64,000 bases of DNA, taken from Chrysoperla carnea (taxonomy: Eukaryota; Arthropoda; Insecta; Neuroptera; Chrysopidae). Positions within the stretch are counted from its first letter, which is position 1, and every line of letters starts with the position of its first letter. The stretch lies in contig NC_058342.1 of NCBI RefSeq assembly GCF_905475395.1, positions 16,712,640 to 16,776,639 of the forward strand, written 5' to 3'. The translations under genes and the position numbers were made by a program. Under the pieces are notes generated by a model, which saw only the letters and a list, made by a program, of their open reading frames with translations, ran no database searches and had not been told where the DNA came from. Below are positions 50,478 through 63,398 of this stretch, piece after piece.

Positions 50478-51211
50478 TTAGTGCGCAAAGTAGCACTTGA
50501 TTAATAATTAAGTCTTCAATTCTTAGGTGAAGGAGCCTAGGGCATTATAATATTCAAAATTTTGTCCACTTTTGGGAAATATTTTCCGATTCATCCTATC
50601 CATAAAAACCGTGCCGTTTAATATAAACTGTTTTCCGATAATTTACAAGTTGTTTATACTATGTTACCTTCTTGGAAAGAAGTTTCGAAACCAAAAAGGG
50701 AATTATGAGTGCATTTATTCCGTTTTGCGAGTCTATCAACCGTTTTTTTAATAGTTTTCGGATGATTTTCACGCCGGGTGTTTTCATTTTTGTCAATTAA
50801 AAAACGCCAATTTTATTATTTTGAGAGGTGTTAAACATTCGCTTTATAAAATTTGGAATTTTTTGTCTCGAAATTAAAATAATTGTTAATTTTAATGTAG
50901 TGCGCATAAAAACTGCGCCATGTAAGGAAAATAAATTGTTTTTCGACCGTTTACAAGTTGTTTATAGTACGTTGTCTTCTTGGAAAGAATTTTCGAAACA
51001 AAAATGAGTGCATTCATTCCTTTTCGAGAGCCTGTCAACCGGTTTTTTTTTCTTTCGGATTATTTTCACGCCGGGTGTTTTTGTTTTTGTCAATTACCAA
51101 TTTTGTTACTTTTAGATGCGTTAAACCATCCGCTTTAAAGAAATTGATTTTTTTGATTCTCCGTAAAATATAATAAAATTTATCAAATAAACTATCATTT
51201 TGCGCACTAAT
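50478..51211. repeat. tandem duplication of about 300 bp framed by inverted ends
   Basis: Segments about 50602-50875 and 50903-51155 are diverged direct copies: tttacaagttgtttata, cttcttggaaaga and ttttcacgccgggtgttttc/g all occur in order in each. The pair is framed by ttagtgcgca (50478-50487) and its inverse tgcgcactaa (51202-51211). This suggests one mobile element that carries an internal duplication. Confidence 0.65.
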
Positions 51212-52099
51212 GCGATAAATATAAAATCGAATTTATTTTACGAATTTTAGAATTGTTGTAAAAATTGATGCGTCGTTTTTTGTGAGGATTCTGTTTAATC
51301 ACAATCATTTTTTTTTGAGTATATAAATATGGCAAATTTTCATGAAAATGGCACACTCTCATATTTTGTTCAATTTTGAAATTGTTAACAATATTTTTTT
51401 TTAAGTACGTGTCAGCTAATTTATTTTTCTTAGAAAACAAAATCTAATCAATGTGTTTGTTAAGGAATTCAGATGTTTGTTTTTTTTCCTACATTACAAA
51501 ACTAATGTCTAAAAAAAATAAAATTACAGACTTGAATCGATGACAAGGTTTCTAAGAACCCATTCCTACTTTGTTCAAGAAACAAATTATAAAATCTGGA
51601 TTTGTATTTTGTTTATCACATTTATATTTAGAAAGTATAATCGAAATTTTTTCAATTGACAAATTGTTCGAAAATCGGTTTTTTTTACATACATTTCAGT
51701 TTATCTACACTTTTTTCGCTAAAATCATAAATAAAAACAGGTTTGAGCCATTTAAATAAATGCGTTTATCGATTAAAACAAAATAATCTCAAAAGTTTGA
51801 ATTCGATATTTCAAAAAATAATTTTGGAATTTTAAATATCTTTAGAAAACTCAATTTTGGATATAATTTTTTACATCAATCTGGCATAAAATCTCTTTCA
51901 AAGGAAGCACAGAACTGCCGAACGTCCTTAAATTAATTGGCGGAACAAACTGGTAGGGGTACCGAAACACAGGGAAATGTGAAGCCAACAAACTCGTCAG
52001 AAATGAAACAAGGCTGTCGGACAAATGAATCAATAAACATCCGGGAGTTTGCAAACTGCAAGCTGTTCCTGAATGAGGATATCTTAAAAAAGATCAATC

Positions 52100-52430
52100 A
52101 AAAGGCTTCTATAAGCAAAATTGTTGCGAGGGCACTGGCTGGCGGCTGGAAGGATTAACAGGGTATCACGATTATTTCAGGAGCTGTCACAGTGGGAGGA
52201 GGAAGAAATGATGTCCGATCTTCTCTGCCACTGCCACGTGAACTAGCCTTTCATTAACGACTATTCCTGACCTTGAGTCCGTTGACATCAAAATACTTCT
52301 ACTGTTCTTAAACATCTTCAAATGGTTCATGAGTAGTGACCCGGGATAGGCCAATCCTTTTTCGGTATCACAATAAACCTTTTGGTCTAAGTCTGCCCCA
52401 CCCTCAGGACAGCCCACTCAAATCTAACTT
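52100..52430 (+). mobile_element. LINE 3' fragment, decayed
   Basis: Same family as 34120-34646: atgtccgatcttctctgcca (reading MSDLLCHCH), ttcttaaacatcttcaaatg, and a 3' tail tttttcggtatcacaataaa... caggacagcccactcaaatc. Stops interrupt the frame. Confidence 0.65.
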
Positions 52431-52447
52431 AAGCATGATTTATAAGA

Positions 52448-52665
52448 CATATATGTAATACTCCTATATGGTTAGCCGTTCATTTGAGACTGTAAGAGGA
52501 ACAGTCTTCGGGAAGAATGATATGCAAGTAGATTTTATATGAATATGTTGGTAAAAATAATAAACTCGAGAATTGTCATTGTTCGAGAGGGAAACGATTG
52601 TCTGCACCGTTCGAAATTCGACGGGTCTTTTTCTCGACTGGCCATACAGGAGTATTACATATATG
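52448..52665. mobile_element. MITE with about 25-bp inverted ends
   Basis: Left end catatatgtaatactcctat (then atgg) and right end are inverted copies with few mismatches. It starts just after the LINE tail at 52430. The interior contains a further 'ctcgagaattgtca... cgagaggg' segment but no coding. Confidence 0.7.
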
Positions 52666-53876
52666 ACTTAAGATGATGATAAGATCAATTTTACATCATA
52701 AAAAATAATATCTGATACTGCGAAAGCGATTTGATTAGTTTTTTGTAATTCGAAAATTATTTCTAGAAAATTTTATATCGAATTTATCCAAGAATTATTT
52801 ACTCCATCGCTGTAAACACATTTATTAATGCTTGCTTGTTTTTATTTTGAAAAACAAAAAATTAAAAATGGATCAACAATTTGCGTTTTGGAAAATTAAA
52901 TGGCACAATGTTTTTTATAATATTTTCTTTGAAAATTATTTCAGGAATTTCCATATATATATATATATAATTCTAAATATAATTTTCTTTTTTTTTTAAT
53001 ATATAATATTCTTTCAGTGCAAAAATATTTTATAAGGTTTTCTCATATATATTTTCTTTTATAAATATATTATAATATTTTAAATATGTAGACCAATTTT
53101 CTTTTGTTTTGACTACGAAAAGGTTATCTTATCTGTTAAAAATTCTGCCTTAAAAACTAGAGTTTATTTTTTTTTGTTTATAAATGCTACCTAATCTCAA
53201 GAGAAAGTTTTTTTGCGCACGGAAAATTTTGATTCCGTGACGATTTGTGATGAATTAAAACACTGGGAATTTTTTTTTTGTATTTTTGCAGTGAATATCA
53301 CACGTTCCCAATCCAAAATCCAAAATTGGAATGTCATAAGGAAGAGAATTAACTTCCAAATATTTATTTTCATGGGTTTTTGGATATTCACTATATAATC
53401 TCTTGGTAAATATGGCCTAAGGTTCAAATGAGGTACAATAATCCTTAAAAAAAACGATCCACACAAAACACTTAATTAAAAATAACAATCACTGCCCTTT
53501 TTTTAAAGGTTTCCACATATTTTTAGTTCCACTAATGTGTGTGTACACTAAATCTTTCACTTTGTGTTTCTAAGTGGGGAAAAATTATGTAGCATCAAAA
53601 AAAGAGGGGAAAATGGCAAATAATTGAATAAAATAAACTTAATATTTCTATTGCACTAGATATTTTGCTTTTTTAAAAATAAAAAAAAAAAAACAAAAGG
53701 GTAAAATATTTATTTTAAATTCTAAAAAGACGATTTATCACTTATTTTGAAAGATGGCACATCGAACTTGCTAAATGTGTCACTAGAATATTTTTTTTAT
53801 CCACAATGGTTTATTATTTATGTTGTGGTGATGATATGTCTGACTAAAAAATACATTCACTTTAAAAATCAAAAAT

Positions 53877-53882
53877 TTTATT
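53877..53882 (-). terminator. candidate polyadenylation signal of Mef2
   Basis: AATAAA on the minus strand, about 145 bases after the Mef2 stop codon. More distal signals cannot be excluded, since muscle genes often use long 3' UTRs. Confidence 0.4.
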
Positions 53883-54026
53883 TATATATATTTAATATGG
53901 GCCCCATATATATATAAATCGTGCTGTTAAGAATCCCAGCACAAAAATTTTTCGTCCAGTCGATGTGGAATAAACATGGCTGTGTTTGATTTAAACATAG
54001 TTGTCTATGGGCCCATTCCAACACCA

Positions 54027-57000
54027 CTACGTGGCCCAATTCTCACCAACACGAGATCGTTTCATCATTGGGCCACTATCATAATCGGAACTACCACTAT
54101 GCCGGTTGTCGCCAACTCCTCCACTTCCTGGTGATGGCATATTTGTCGGTGTAATCGTTCCTTAAAATGGAAAAAATTCATATTAAATTTGTTTATTTTT
54201 AAAAAAAACATTTAAATTTCAAACAAAAGTTGTTTATTTTTATAATGAACTTTTTTTTATATCTCTAACGGTTGACAAGATGGATGTTAAGGACCGAAGG
54301 AAGACCCAATTGGTTAATTTTTCTCATTTACGAACTCGACCTCACTTTTTAGGTCCTAAGAATGCTATAAAAATTTTAGTTTAATATCTCTTTTCGTTTT
54401 TGAGTTATCGTGATCACAAACGGACAGATCAATAGCTGGAAATGCATTTTTTATTTGATTTTATGAACATCTATACCAAAATTTTGTTCGTAGCATCAAT
54501 ATTTTTGAGTCTTGAGGACCATTAGCGCAGACCATTACTTTCTATCACCAAAACAAAAAGTCAACAATCGTTAAATCGCAATACCTAGGCGAAAAATTAA
54601 CGTTTGCCTTACGAGAGATTATTCGATTACCAAACCGTTCAAATATCAAAATATGTTACTATTTTCGTTAACCATAATGTTTTACTTGTCACTTGTCAAA
54701 AAAAACCACATTCTAGTCCAAAACACTAAAATGGCAGCACATTAAAAAATAACATCGAAAATGGAACAGCCTACATTTGAAGTTTAATTAATAATACTAA
54801 CCTGAAGTTGGTGTTAAGTGCCCAGTGGAATTCGGTCTGGGTAAACTGTGATGTGTATGTGATAAATTGAGCGAATGTGGTGAAGCCGATAAGCCTAGAC
54901 TATTACCACTCATATGCATCGTTGATCCAGTTGATGTTGGTCCATTGCCACCAGTTTGTACAGAGCCACATGATATACTACCTCCGCCAGCTCCGTGATG
55001 ATCACGTGGCGGTGATATTGGTTCACTTTTGATTTTCATTGGCAATGGTGACGATGACGGAGGTGGTGTGCTACTAGATACTGCTAGATGTGGAAGAGCA
55101 CTATATCGAAAAACAGTATAACTTTTTATTAGTTTGATCCATGCTTTCTTTTTATTAGACTGCTTCGGAAATCAGAATTGGGATAATGACACAGCAGAAT
55201 CTCTAAGGTACTTGTACACTATAGATAGAGTTGCACAACCTAGTTCAATCTCAGCGAATTGTGTACACTAAATTTAAAATTCGCTTTGCCTCAGGCAGCC
55301 TAATTCTCGTAGAACTCACGTGGAGTTAAATAATAATAGCAACAAGAAGGATTCTACAAATTTCTAGCAAATAGACCTAACTACCTTTTGTGCTCTCCTT
55401 GAGAACAATTTGTCACCTGGAGGTGAAACATATCTAGGTGGAAGGTGCTATTTGAATATAAAGAAGCTACAGGATTCTACTGATACCAAAGATACCGCAA
55501 AAAGTTCACAACTTCTCAAACGAGATTGCTCCCAGAATTGACGGGTCCAAGGTTTCGAACCTAAACATTCTACACCTGACTCCCTACGGGATTCTTAAGA
55601 TGCAAATAACATATATGGAAGTTTTTCTGTTATAATTAATCCCAGGGTCGATGGGTCCAAAGTTTCAATGCCAAACATTCGATATCTCACTCTCTATAAG
55701 ATTCCTCGATTGGAGTTTTCAAACCCCGAAGACCCAAAGTGCGGCCTGCCAGAGAAGAATTCGGCGTCTATCAGCAGAGTGTATTGACCAAGATTAATTG
55801 CTTCCTTTATTCTAGGTTCAAAAATATTAGGTACATTTCGATCCCAGCTTTTCTGGAAGGATAGACAATCCTATATTTACGATCGAAACGGTAAACCTAA
55901 ACCTTCTGTGCTATAAATCTGGATATCAATCAGCAGGATATGATTTCTGCTTTGAAGAATCACCATGTATTGACCAATAGATCTCGCTAAATATGTATAC
56001 AGGTACCTTGAAAATCAATAACTTTTTCGCAGTGACTAGTTTACTCGAACAAAATTGATATTTAACGACGACAACTATTAATTTCAGAGATATTGTCTAT
56101 AATTTGAATGTTTATACCCAAAATATGTGAAAAAAGTTACCTTTGGTGAGCTAATGAAGTTTGAAGTTGCTGTTGTGTGCTCCATGGAAGAGAACCGAGA
56201 CCAATATCTGTGCTCATACTAAAGTCCTGTGCGCTAAATGATGTCATTGAACTGGGATAGCTGAGTCCTGGTATTGATGGTGTCTGTAAAGCAACAACCG
56301 GTGTATTCAAGGACGATGTGGACATTTTGTTGTGATGGTTCTACAAAGATAGTATTAGTGTTATAGTTAATTTTCATTTGGTGTATAAGATGCCCCCGCG
56401 CTGACGTTCAACAAAACACAAATGAAATGAGAGCTGCCACCATTTTTTGTTGTTCTTCTTAATTTTTTTTATGTTAGTCACTAGTTGTTATTGAAACTCT
56501 GAGGATAACAAACTAATTCGTATCGCGCTATTTAAGCGAATTTCTACTTATTGCATTTTACGACTCAGTTGGTAAAGAGTTTAGCAAGTAACTCGAATTA
56601 ATTTTCGAACTAACCTTACTTCAAGTGAAGGATGTCACAACAGTTTGAATTCCAGGACATTATGACATAACAGAGACTCCTCCTCTTCCTTCTTTGGACC
56701 CCTCCTCTTCCAAGGGAGGGGTCCAAACTTTTGTTGATTATGTCAGGTCATAAAGTCAATAAAAACAAGAAATTCTATTTTCGAGAATAGAACATTATTA
56801 GGTCAAAATATGATATTCAGTCATTATTTTTCAAGTTAATTCTGCGAGGTACAGAAAAAAATTTCCCAAAACCCTGTGTGCGTTGACAACTACACCGCGA
56901 TGTATATTGGGCGAGGTTAAACCGGGTTTTTAGTCGTTTTCAGACATTATATAAGATATGTTTTGAAACGACGCAAAGTTGACAAAGAGCGTTCATTCGT

Positions 57001-60000
57001 CGCTGTTGTCACAGGCAAATCTACCAGAGCGTGAAGCATTTAGTAGGCATTTGGTAACCCATCTTCATTGCAAATATCGAGTGCTTCGAATAAATTTTTA
57101 TCGTTCTGCTCGGCAATGCGTTTTCGTCACAGTTGAATTTCGTGGACCCAGATGTCACAGGAATCATTGTGCAAAATGAAAAAGTGTGGTTCAAAAAGTT
57201 GAACGCAGGAGTCTTCAACAAAATTTTAATTTTGTTGGGCAAGAGACAAACACCAAATTTGATAAAATATAGATTCAAAAATCGATCTTGAATTCTTCTC
57301 CAGCGTTTCCTCTTCTTTCAATCAAAATCTGTTTTGCAGCATCAGCTGGTTTGAAAGCCTTGCCAAGGTCCTTATACTCACATGTTGAACGGCTGACTAA
57401 TCAGTTCGCTGGAGAATAGTTCAAAAAAAATTTTTAAACCGTGGAAATACGTTTTATAAATGAATCGGAAAAACGGATTAGATGTCATGAAATTCCAATG
57501 ATCGTTCAACGTTTTAATTTGTTATCCTCAATCGAAAATAGGCACACATAAAAGCAACAAAAATTTTCCTAAAGAATATACTTACATCGTTATAAGAGAC
57601 ATCGTCATTTTGATTTATAGAAGGTCCAAGTACTGTAGGTATAACAACGCGTAAATTTGTTCGAGGTATTGGTGAGTGCTGTCGAGGTGGATGTAACATT
57701 CCACTTTTTCCTATCGGCCCAGGACTAGGGCCTGGCGACGGCGAACCACCTAGAGGAGATGATGAATTTGGATATCCATTACTTATTTCTAACATACTTC
57801 CGCTGGGATAAACTGTGGAAAAAAAATTAAAACGAAATATTAGGGAAATAGGGAATTCTTGATTCTAATGAAAATATCTTACAATTACCAGAATCAGTTT
57901 CAGATGACGAAGGCCGGGGACTAATGCTTGTGTGTGCCATTTGGGGACTTGATTGAAGTAGAACCGAATCGTTATAACTGCTGTTTGCAGGAACAGTAAC
58001 TGGCATTGTGTAATTTGAAGCTCCCATTCCCACCTAACCAAACAAAAATATTTTCGATTAACAAAATTTTCTACAAATACTTTTCGAAGAAAATCTTACT
58101 CTTTGTCCATTAATTTGATTCCGTTGCATCATCATTTGAAATTCTTCGTCAATTTTGCTGTATTTGGCTTCGGTTCGTGGTGTAAGTTGAAAATCTGCAT
58201 CTGGTTCCGGGCTGTCTGGACTCATTACTCCGTTTTTATGCTCCTTCTTATTAAGTGCCTGTAAGTGTCAGTGGACCCAGTTCATGCCGACTAGACAGTG
58301 TTCCCTAACCACATACGCAATGTACGCCCCCCAATGAAGAAATTATGAATTTTTTTGTTTGTTTTTAATTAGTAAATCCGATAAAAAGTTTCGTCTTTTT
58401 TGATCAAATGAAAGGTGTTCTGAAAAATATTCTATTCCAGTGTTTTTCAAATTTGACACATATAGAAGTTTATTTTACATAGTCATTGCTTCCGTTCCCC
58501 CCTTAACATACTTTCCAGAAAACTCAAAAGGTTTATAGATTTCGTAAATTTAAGAAATTCAATTGAGAACGTTTTGCTAATATTTTCAGGTTTAAAAAAG
58601 GTGGATATATTTCTGAAGCTTGTCTTTTTCTCTTTTGTAGCATTTTCTGATGCTTAAAGCAACAATAATAATAATACATAAGGGGGTACTGTAAATGAGT
58701 CCTTAAAAGTTTAACCAAGGAGTCCTCTGCGACCCCCTTGAGAACAACCTGTTACCCGAAGGTGAGACGTTTCCGGGAAAGAGATGCTATTTTAAGTAGA
58801 TAAAGCTATAGGATTGTGTCGAGGCCAGACAGCATAAAGCCCACAGTTTATCTGCCGAGATTTCTTTCAGAATTGATGAATCGGAGGTCTCAGATCCAAA
58901 CATTCCAAATCTGACGCCCTGCAGGATTCTGCAGGTTCGAGTAACGATGTGTGGAGGTTTACAAGTGGGATCATCAGAGATCCCCATATTATGAAGGTGG
59001 TAGTTCAATCTAGAGTGTCCTGTCGAGAGTCCCATCACCTTTCTTAACTGTGCTCTAGTGAGTTTCAGGCAAGCAAGAGAGTCGAATGGCCTGGTTATAC
59101 ACAATTTGGCCTGTCACATGCCCTGCACTTAAAGTAATCAACTCAGCCTTTATTTTTAGAGCAGGCCATTCCAATATCAGATTAACCCATAGTTCTACTT
59201 CTGGAATGCTTTATAAGTCAGGAAATTCTCCGAGGAGATTTGATGTGACGAAATGTTTAATCGATCTGGAAGAAATTTGTTAGGAGTCGTCTAAACGATT
59301 TATTTGACTGATATATTACACTTACTTTAAAGCAAGCGATAAAGGCCCGCATAAATACCCTTCGTATTTCAAAAGGTTTATAAAAACTTTTCGCATTAAA
59401 AGATTTTTTAGTCTCTTTTTGTTTCCATTCTTTTTAAGTTGAATTACGGGTGAAGTTAAGATTATGGGGGAAATTTTTTCTCACGTTGAAAAACACTCTC
59501 CCCGAATAAATATAATATTCATAATTTCTACATTGAATTTTTTCATTTGAAAAATTCATCATTTTTTTAAATTTTCAAACAGTGAAAAACGATTTTTTGT
59601 TCAATATTTAACGTCATAGATCATTGATAAACAAAATTTTTTGGCTTGTTAACAATTATCACGTGAACCGTAAACGACTTACGTAAATTCAGGTATCAAA
59701 CTTTTCAATGTAAGTGTACATATTTATTTTATATTTTACAACTGCCATCTGTAAAGGTTATTATTTCAAAATGTTTTTGTCTACTTGGTCAGTTTGTATA
59801 TCTCTGACTCATTTTGTTTAAGAGGAAAATATTCGACATTATTTCGAAATTGTTGTCGTAAATGACCTCTATATGTTGACAACAATTGAATATTTCAGAT
59901 ATTTCAAATGTTACAGTTAATTTTTATTGCTTAGTCATCAGAATGTTTAGCTGTGCCGAATTCGAAAATTTCCGATGTTTTTGTATAGTCAATTCTGGTT

Positions 60001-63000
60001 GAATGAGACTCGGATAAACGATAAATCTCTACAAGTGAGATTAATTGGGCTTTTAAACCAAATTGACAAAATGAAAGATCATCTATAAGACATCTGAGAT
60101 TACAACTTTTTTTTTTTGAGAATTTGTACAAAATTTTGAGCCGGTTAGTGTATTTTACGATGAGTTTTTCAAATATTTATAATAATAATTTTCACATACA
60201 AAGGGTGAATTTATTTTGAAATAAGACTGCACTCCTCTTAAAATAAAAACAGAAATAAAAATACCAGATAAGAGCGCTCTCATTTTAAAATAATCTCACT
60301 CGTAACATATCAAACGCATGCGCACACACAATCACAACATAACTAAAGTTAAGTATTGTTTAATGAGTAACTAAAAAGCAACAAATCTGTGATAATTCTC
60401 TCTATAAATGGCATAAACAAAAAATAATTTTATTCAATATTTATTTTCTGGTTATTTATCAAAAATTATTTGTTTCTCAAAAAATACAAAAACAAAATTA
60501 GAAACAATTAAACTAGTAAAAAAAAAAACTCAAAACACAAAAATATTAATTTGTTAGTAGAAAAATCAAATATTAAATGTTAAAAGTTTGTAGCCTAGTG
60601 GAGGTATTGGCGCATTCGATGAAAATTGTTCTTATAGATTTTTTATAGGTTATTTATTTCAACAAAAAATTAAACAATGCAGAATGGTTCCTCTTTATGT
60701 CCATGTAATGGTAGGACAAAAATATAAAACGCTTGTTTTGAGAATATTTGTAAATAAATACCATGGAGGAAAAATCATAGTGGACTTTTCTTTAAGTTTT
60801 TTGAATATTTGAGCAAATTTCTACCATGCCCGTAGCTTATGGGGCAAAAGTGGGAAATAGTCTCCTAGACTGCGCCAATGATGGCTATATCTGTCTAGGC
60901 ACAGTTTTTCAAGATCGGTAGTAAAGGCTATGAAGTTTTAAATAAATTTCGCTTGCAGTTGGATTGTTCAACAAAATTATTTTTTGACAAAAATAGAAAC
61001 ATCATATATAAGGGAAAGTGGTCTATATTGATCCCTCGTTGTTTTAAGTAAACCATTAAAGCCTTCTAGTATATTTATCGATAGATGGTTTCCACGCGAT
61101 TAAATTAATCGTTCGACAAAGACTTATGGTGATGTATAAGCTAATTTGTGTTTCGTAGCAAAAATATTAATTTTACTGCTTATGATTTATGGTGAGACAA
61201 ATTTCTCTAGGCTTTTTTTGACTTTTAATAATATTATAACACATTTTCATAGGCGTATAATAAATTTTAAGGTCAGTTTTTTGACGAAAATCAAATATGT
61301 CGTTATGAGTAAAATGATCCCCTTTATATAGGCTAAAATGATCCCTATTTTGTGTGATTCCCCATCATGTAACGGGTCTTGAATGTGTTGATTTAGATGA
61401 ATTTACGAGTGATTTTTGTTTTCATACTAATCGTTAATGCAATGTAAAAGAACAGTTAATAGTTTGGCTATAAATTAAATTTTTTCTTAAGGGGATCATT
61501 TTAGACCACCTTCCCCTATCTGAGGTGTCATCTCCAGTTGTACCACACTGTACAATTTGTATATGATCCCAGGTGAGATCGTGGTTTTACATATACACGG
61601 TGCATTTTAAATATATGACCAGTTTATTTTCTCCCAAACAATATAAAAAAACCATTTTATGGTTAAAATGGTAAATTCAATTTAATCATATTTTCCATGG
61701 AATGCGTTTAATTTTTGTGTGTTTTTCTCGTAGAAAAATGTTAAAAATTTAATTCGTTTAATTGTTTAAATACAATAGGGAAATGAGATGAATTTTTCAT
61801 GTTATTGTGATATTATAAATACACAATGTCCGTAAACACACAATGAACCAATAAATCTAATCGAAAAATTATACACTCAAAGATAAAATTAACAGTCGAT
61901 TCTTAATTTTCCAAAAATGTCTCGGCTTAATCCGTCATTGAGCATGCTTAATTTTCGCCTGGAAAATTTTTGTAGAATCCCGTTGATAACATGCTCCTGA
62001 ACGTAAAAGTGTAGGTTGCAGGTGGGTTACCCGGTAGGATATTGTTTAAACTAATTTTTTTTAAACAAATAAGTAATACTGACCGAATCGCTATCATATA
62101 ATTGGGATTAAAATTAACAAAAAAGGTTCTTAGACATTTTTCTCTATACCCTCCAGTTTTTATGGCCTATCAATAATCGCTAACGGATGGCCAGTTAATA
62201 TTTGTCTTTGAGTGTATTTAAAAAAAAACTGAGAACATTTCATCTAAAGTGCCAAACCATTATTTTTAGATATAAAAAATTGACCGGACTATAATATTGG
62301 CTACAGTAAAAACAAAAGTTTGCAGTTAGAATAAAAAATACACATAGTACAGGCGAAATCGTTCAGATTACAACATCAGCCATGGTCTCATGAACAAACT
62401 AAAAAAAGTCGTCCAGGTTGGAACAATATCTTAGAATCGGGAATGCATTCCAGCAATTTGGAGGAGATTTCCAGGGGGAAGTTGCTTTTTTCGACGATCT
62501 TAAGGCTTTGTGCATATCTTTGTATTCTGTGTCTCTCCTGTTCTGTTGCTCCTTTTTTATGCTGAAATGTCATGAAAATTTGGATGCAAGTAGAATTAAT
62601 GTCAAGGAAATTCCTTAGAAGATATTTCCTTTCCCGAAATATTATGATTTTTTTGCGCTTTTCAAGACTTTTCGTACTTTGTATTTGAATTGTAATTTGA
62701 ATTAGTGTAAAGGAAGTGCTTTTTGGGTAGTGTCAACTCCTCAGTTCCCTTCCTACCCTTTCATGAAGATATTTTATGTTTTCCAAAACAGGAAGAGACA
62801 AAAATCCTATTTCAATGAAAAGCATTTAATAATAATAAGAAGCATGTAATTGAGAGGAAACCATGAGGTGACAGTTTTTTTAAAACTAATAGACGACTTT
62901 CTTTAGTTACATTATTTAACCGTTAGAGACGCTAGTATTAACTATATTTAATTTCGCCTATTTTAGGAGCATTTTAATGTATTTTTGTTTTGTTAAAAAA

Positions 63001-63289
63001 ATTAAAAAATATTGCAACATAATTATTTTGTTGTTTAACACTCCATTCAAGAAGAATACCACAGATGCTGCCTGGGTCTCTGTACCTCTATTATGTTTTT
63101 GTTTGTCAACGACTCATGCGGTTCATTGTATTCGGTATATTTCAATAAAACTTTATCCATGTCAGTGCTTGCATATTGATATAATTTGTTACTGCTACTG
63201 AATATAATTAATGCTATTTCACAATCGCATAATACCGATAATTCGTATGCTTTCTTCATAACACCAAATTTACGTTTATTAAACGTAAC
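54027..63289 (-). CDS. Mef2: Mef2, myocyte enhancer factor 2 (lacks first coding exon)
   Basis: MADS-box transcription factor driving muscle differentiation in the nucleus. Exons: 63289-63086, 58258-58100, 58033-57883, 57812-57586, 56340-56141, 55100-54802, 54160-54027, all GT-AG with matching phases, 457 residues to the stop. Exon 63289-63086 holds the rest of the MADS box and the MEF2 domain ([39 protein letters not shown]). The next exon opens [11 protein letters not shown] and contains [19 protein letters not shown]. Exon 57812-57586 carries NLRVVIP, a conserved MEF2 motif. Exon 55100-54802 has [12 protein letters not shown], the phosphorylation-dependent SUMOylation motif of MEF2 proteins. 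The C-terminus [11 protein letters not shown] resembles the nuclear localisation end of vertebrate MEF2. The exon for the first ~18 residues (MGRKKIQ type) is not in 63290-64000. The 4.8-kb intron after the MADS exon holds several transposons. Confidence 0.97.
54195..54515 (+). repeat. RepA dispersed repeat, copy 5 (partial)
   Basis: Contains ctctaacggttgacaagatg near 54263, gagttatcgtgatcacaaac near 54401 and 'attttgttcgtagcatcaat' near 54480. It lies in the last Mef2 intron, antisense to the gene. Confidence 0.65.
55385..55700 (-). mobile_element. LINE fragments in a Mef2 intron
   Basis: Bases 55395-55620 match the order of 58725-58935 (cttgagaacaa.ttgt.acc, ggaggtgaaac, gatgctattt-like, agaattgacgggtccaaggt). 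Bases 55640-55700 repeat the last part again. Minus orientation, sense with Mef2; stops throughout. Confidence 0.6.
56693..56727. repeat. short perfect GC-rich hairpin
   Basis: tttggacccctcc (56693-56705) and its exact inverse (56715-56727) with a 9-base loop. Outer sequences (tatgacataa, then ttatgtcaggtcata) also pair loosely. It is in a Mef2 intron. Confidence 0.75.
56917..57100 (-). pseudogene. hAT transposase C-terminal (dimerisation) relic in a Mef2 intron
   Basis: The minus frame reads [18 protein letters not shown], stop, [19 protein letters not shown], continuing [10 protein letters not shown]. The block 'LPVTTATxERSxSTLRRxKTYLR' is characteristic of the hAT C-terminal dimerisation domain in P58IPK/ZMYM-like hAT families. 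Stops break the frame, so it is dead. The sequence is clearly richer in G+C than the surrounding intron. Confidence 0.8.
58690..59110 (-). mobile_element. Jockey/I-type LINE ORF2 tail in a Mef2 intron
   Basis: A minus-strand frame from 59104 reads [20 protein letters not shown], then [19 protein letters not shown] and [15 protein letters not shown]. It resembles the RNase H-to-C-terminal part of Jockey-like LINEs ('LTGH..L..HL..MG'). The zinc-knuckle-like cysteines are mostly lost. Shorter copies are at 15525-15730 and 55385-55700. Confidence 0.75.
59300..61000. other. Mef2 intron, mostly unrecognised
   Basis: AT-rich. Bases 60680-60740 share a repeat block with 36490-36560. No exon resembling other Mef2 sequence was found. 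Confidence 0.35.
61011..61517. mobile_element. 507-bp MITE in the large Mef2 intron
   Basis: Left end agggaaagtggtctatattg (then atccc) and right end (inverse: aggggaaggtggtctaaaat, then gatcccc) form imperfect 25-bp terminal repeats. The interior repeats aaaatgatcccctttatata and aaaatgatccctattttg (61311-61350). Confidence 0.7.
61874..62214. mobile_element. Tc1/mariner-type MITE, 341 bp, TA target site
   Basis: Left end cactcaaagataaaattaac (then ag) and the right-end inverse cactcaaagacaaatattaa (then ctgg) form terminal repeats. TA flanks both sides. No transposase remains. Confidence 0.8.
62340..62890. repeat. RepB dispersed repeat, copy 3
   Basis: Contains cagcaatttggaggagattt near 62452, ggaagtgctttttgggtagt near 62712, cctatttcaatgaaaagcat near 62807 and gaggaaaccatgaggtgaca near 62852. 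Same block order as 14220-15370 and 38180-38720. It lies just downstream of the Mef2 MADS exon. Confidence 0.55.
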
Positions 63290-63398
63290 CTAGAACAGAA
63301 TAAACAAAAGTCAAACACAAACGTATTAGAATAAACGTACCAAGGAGGATGCGCAAGTAAATCGAACTCAAGCGAGAAAATTAACAAAATTTGTCAAG

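Noticed and set aside
57021-57278. 85-codon minus-strand open frame in a Mef2 intron
   Set aside because: It is in a different frame from the hAT-like reading, which explains the sequence much better.
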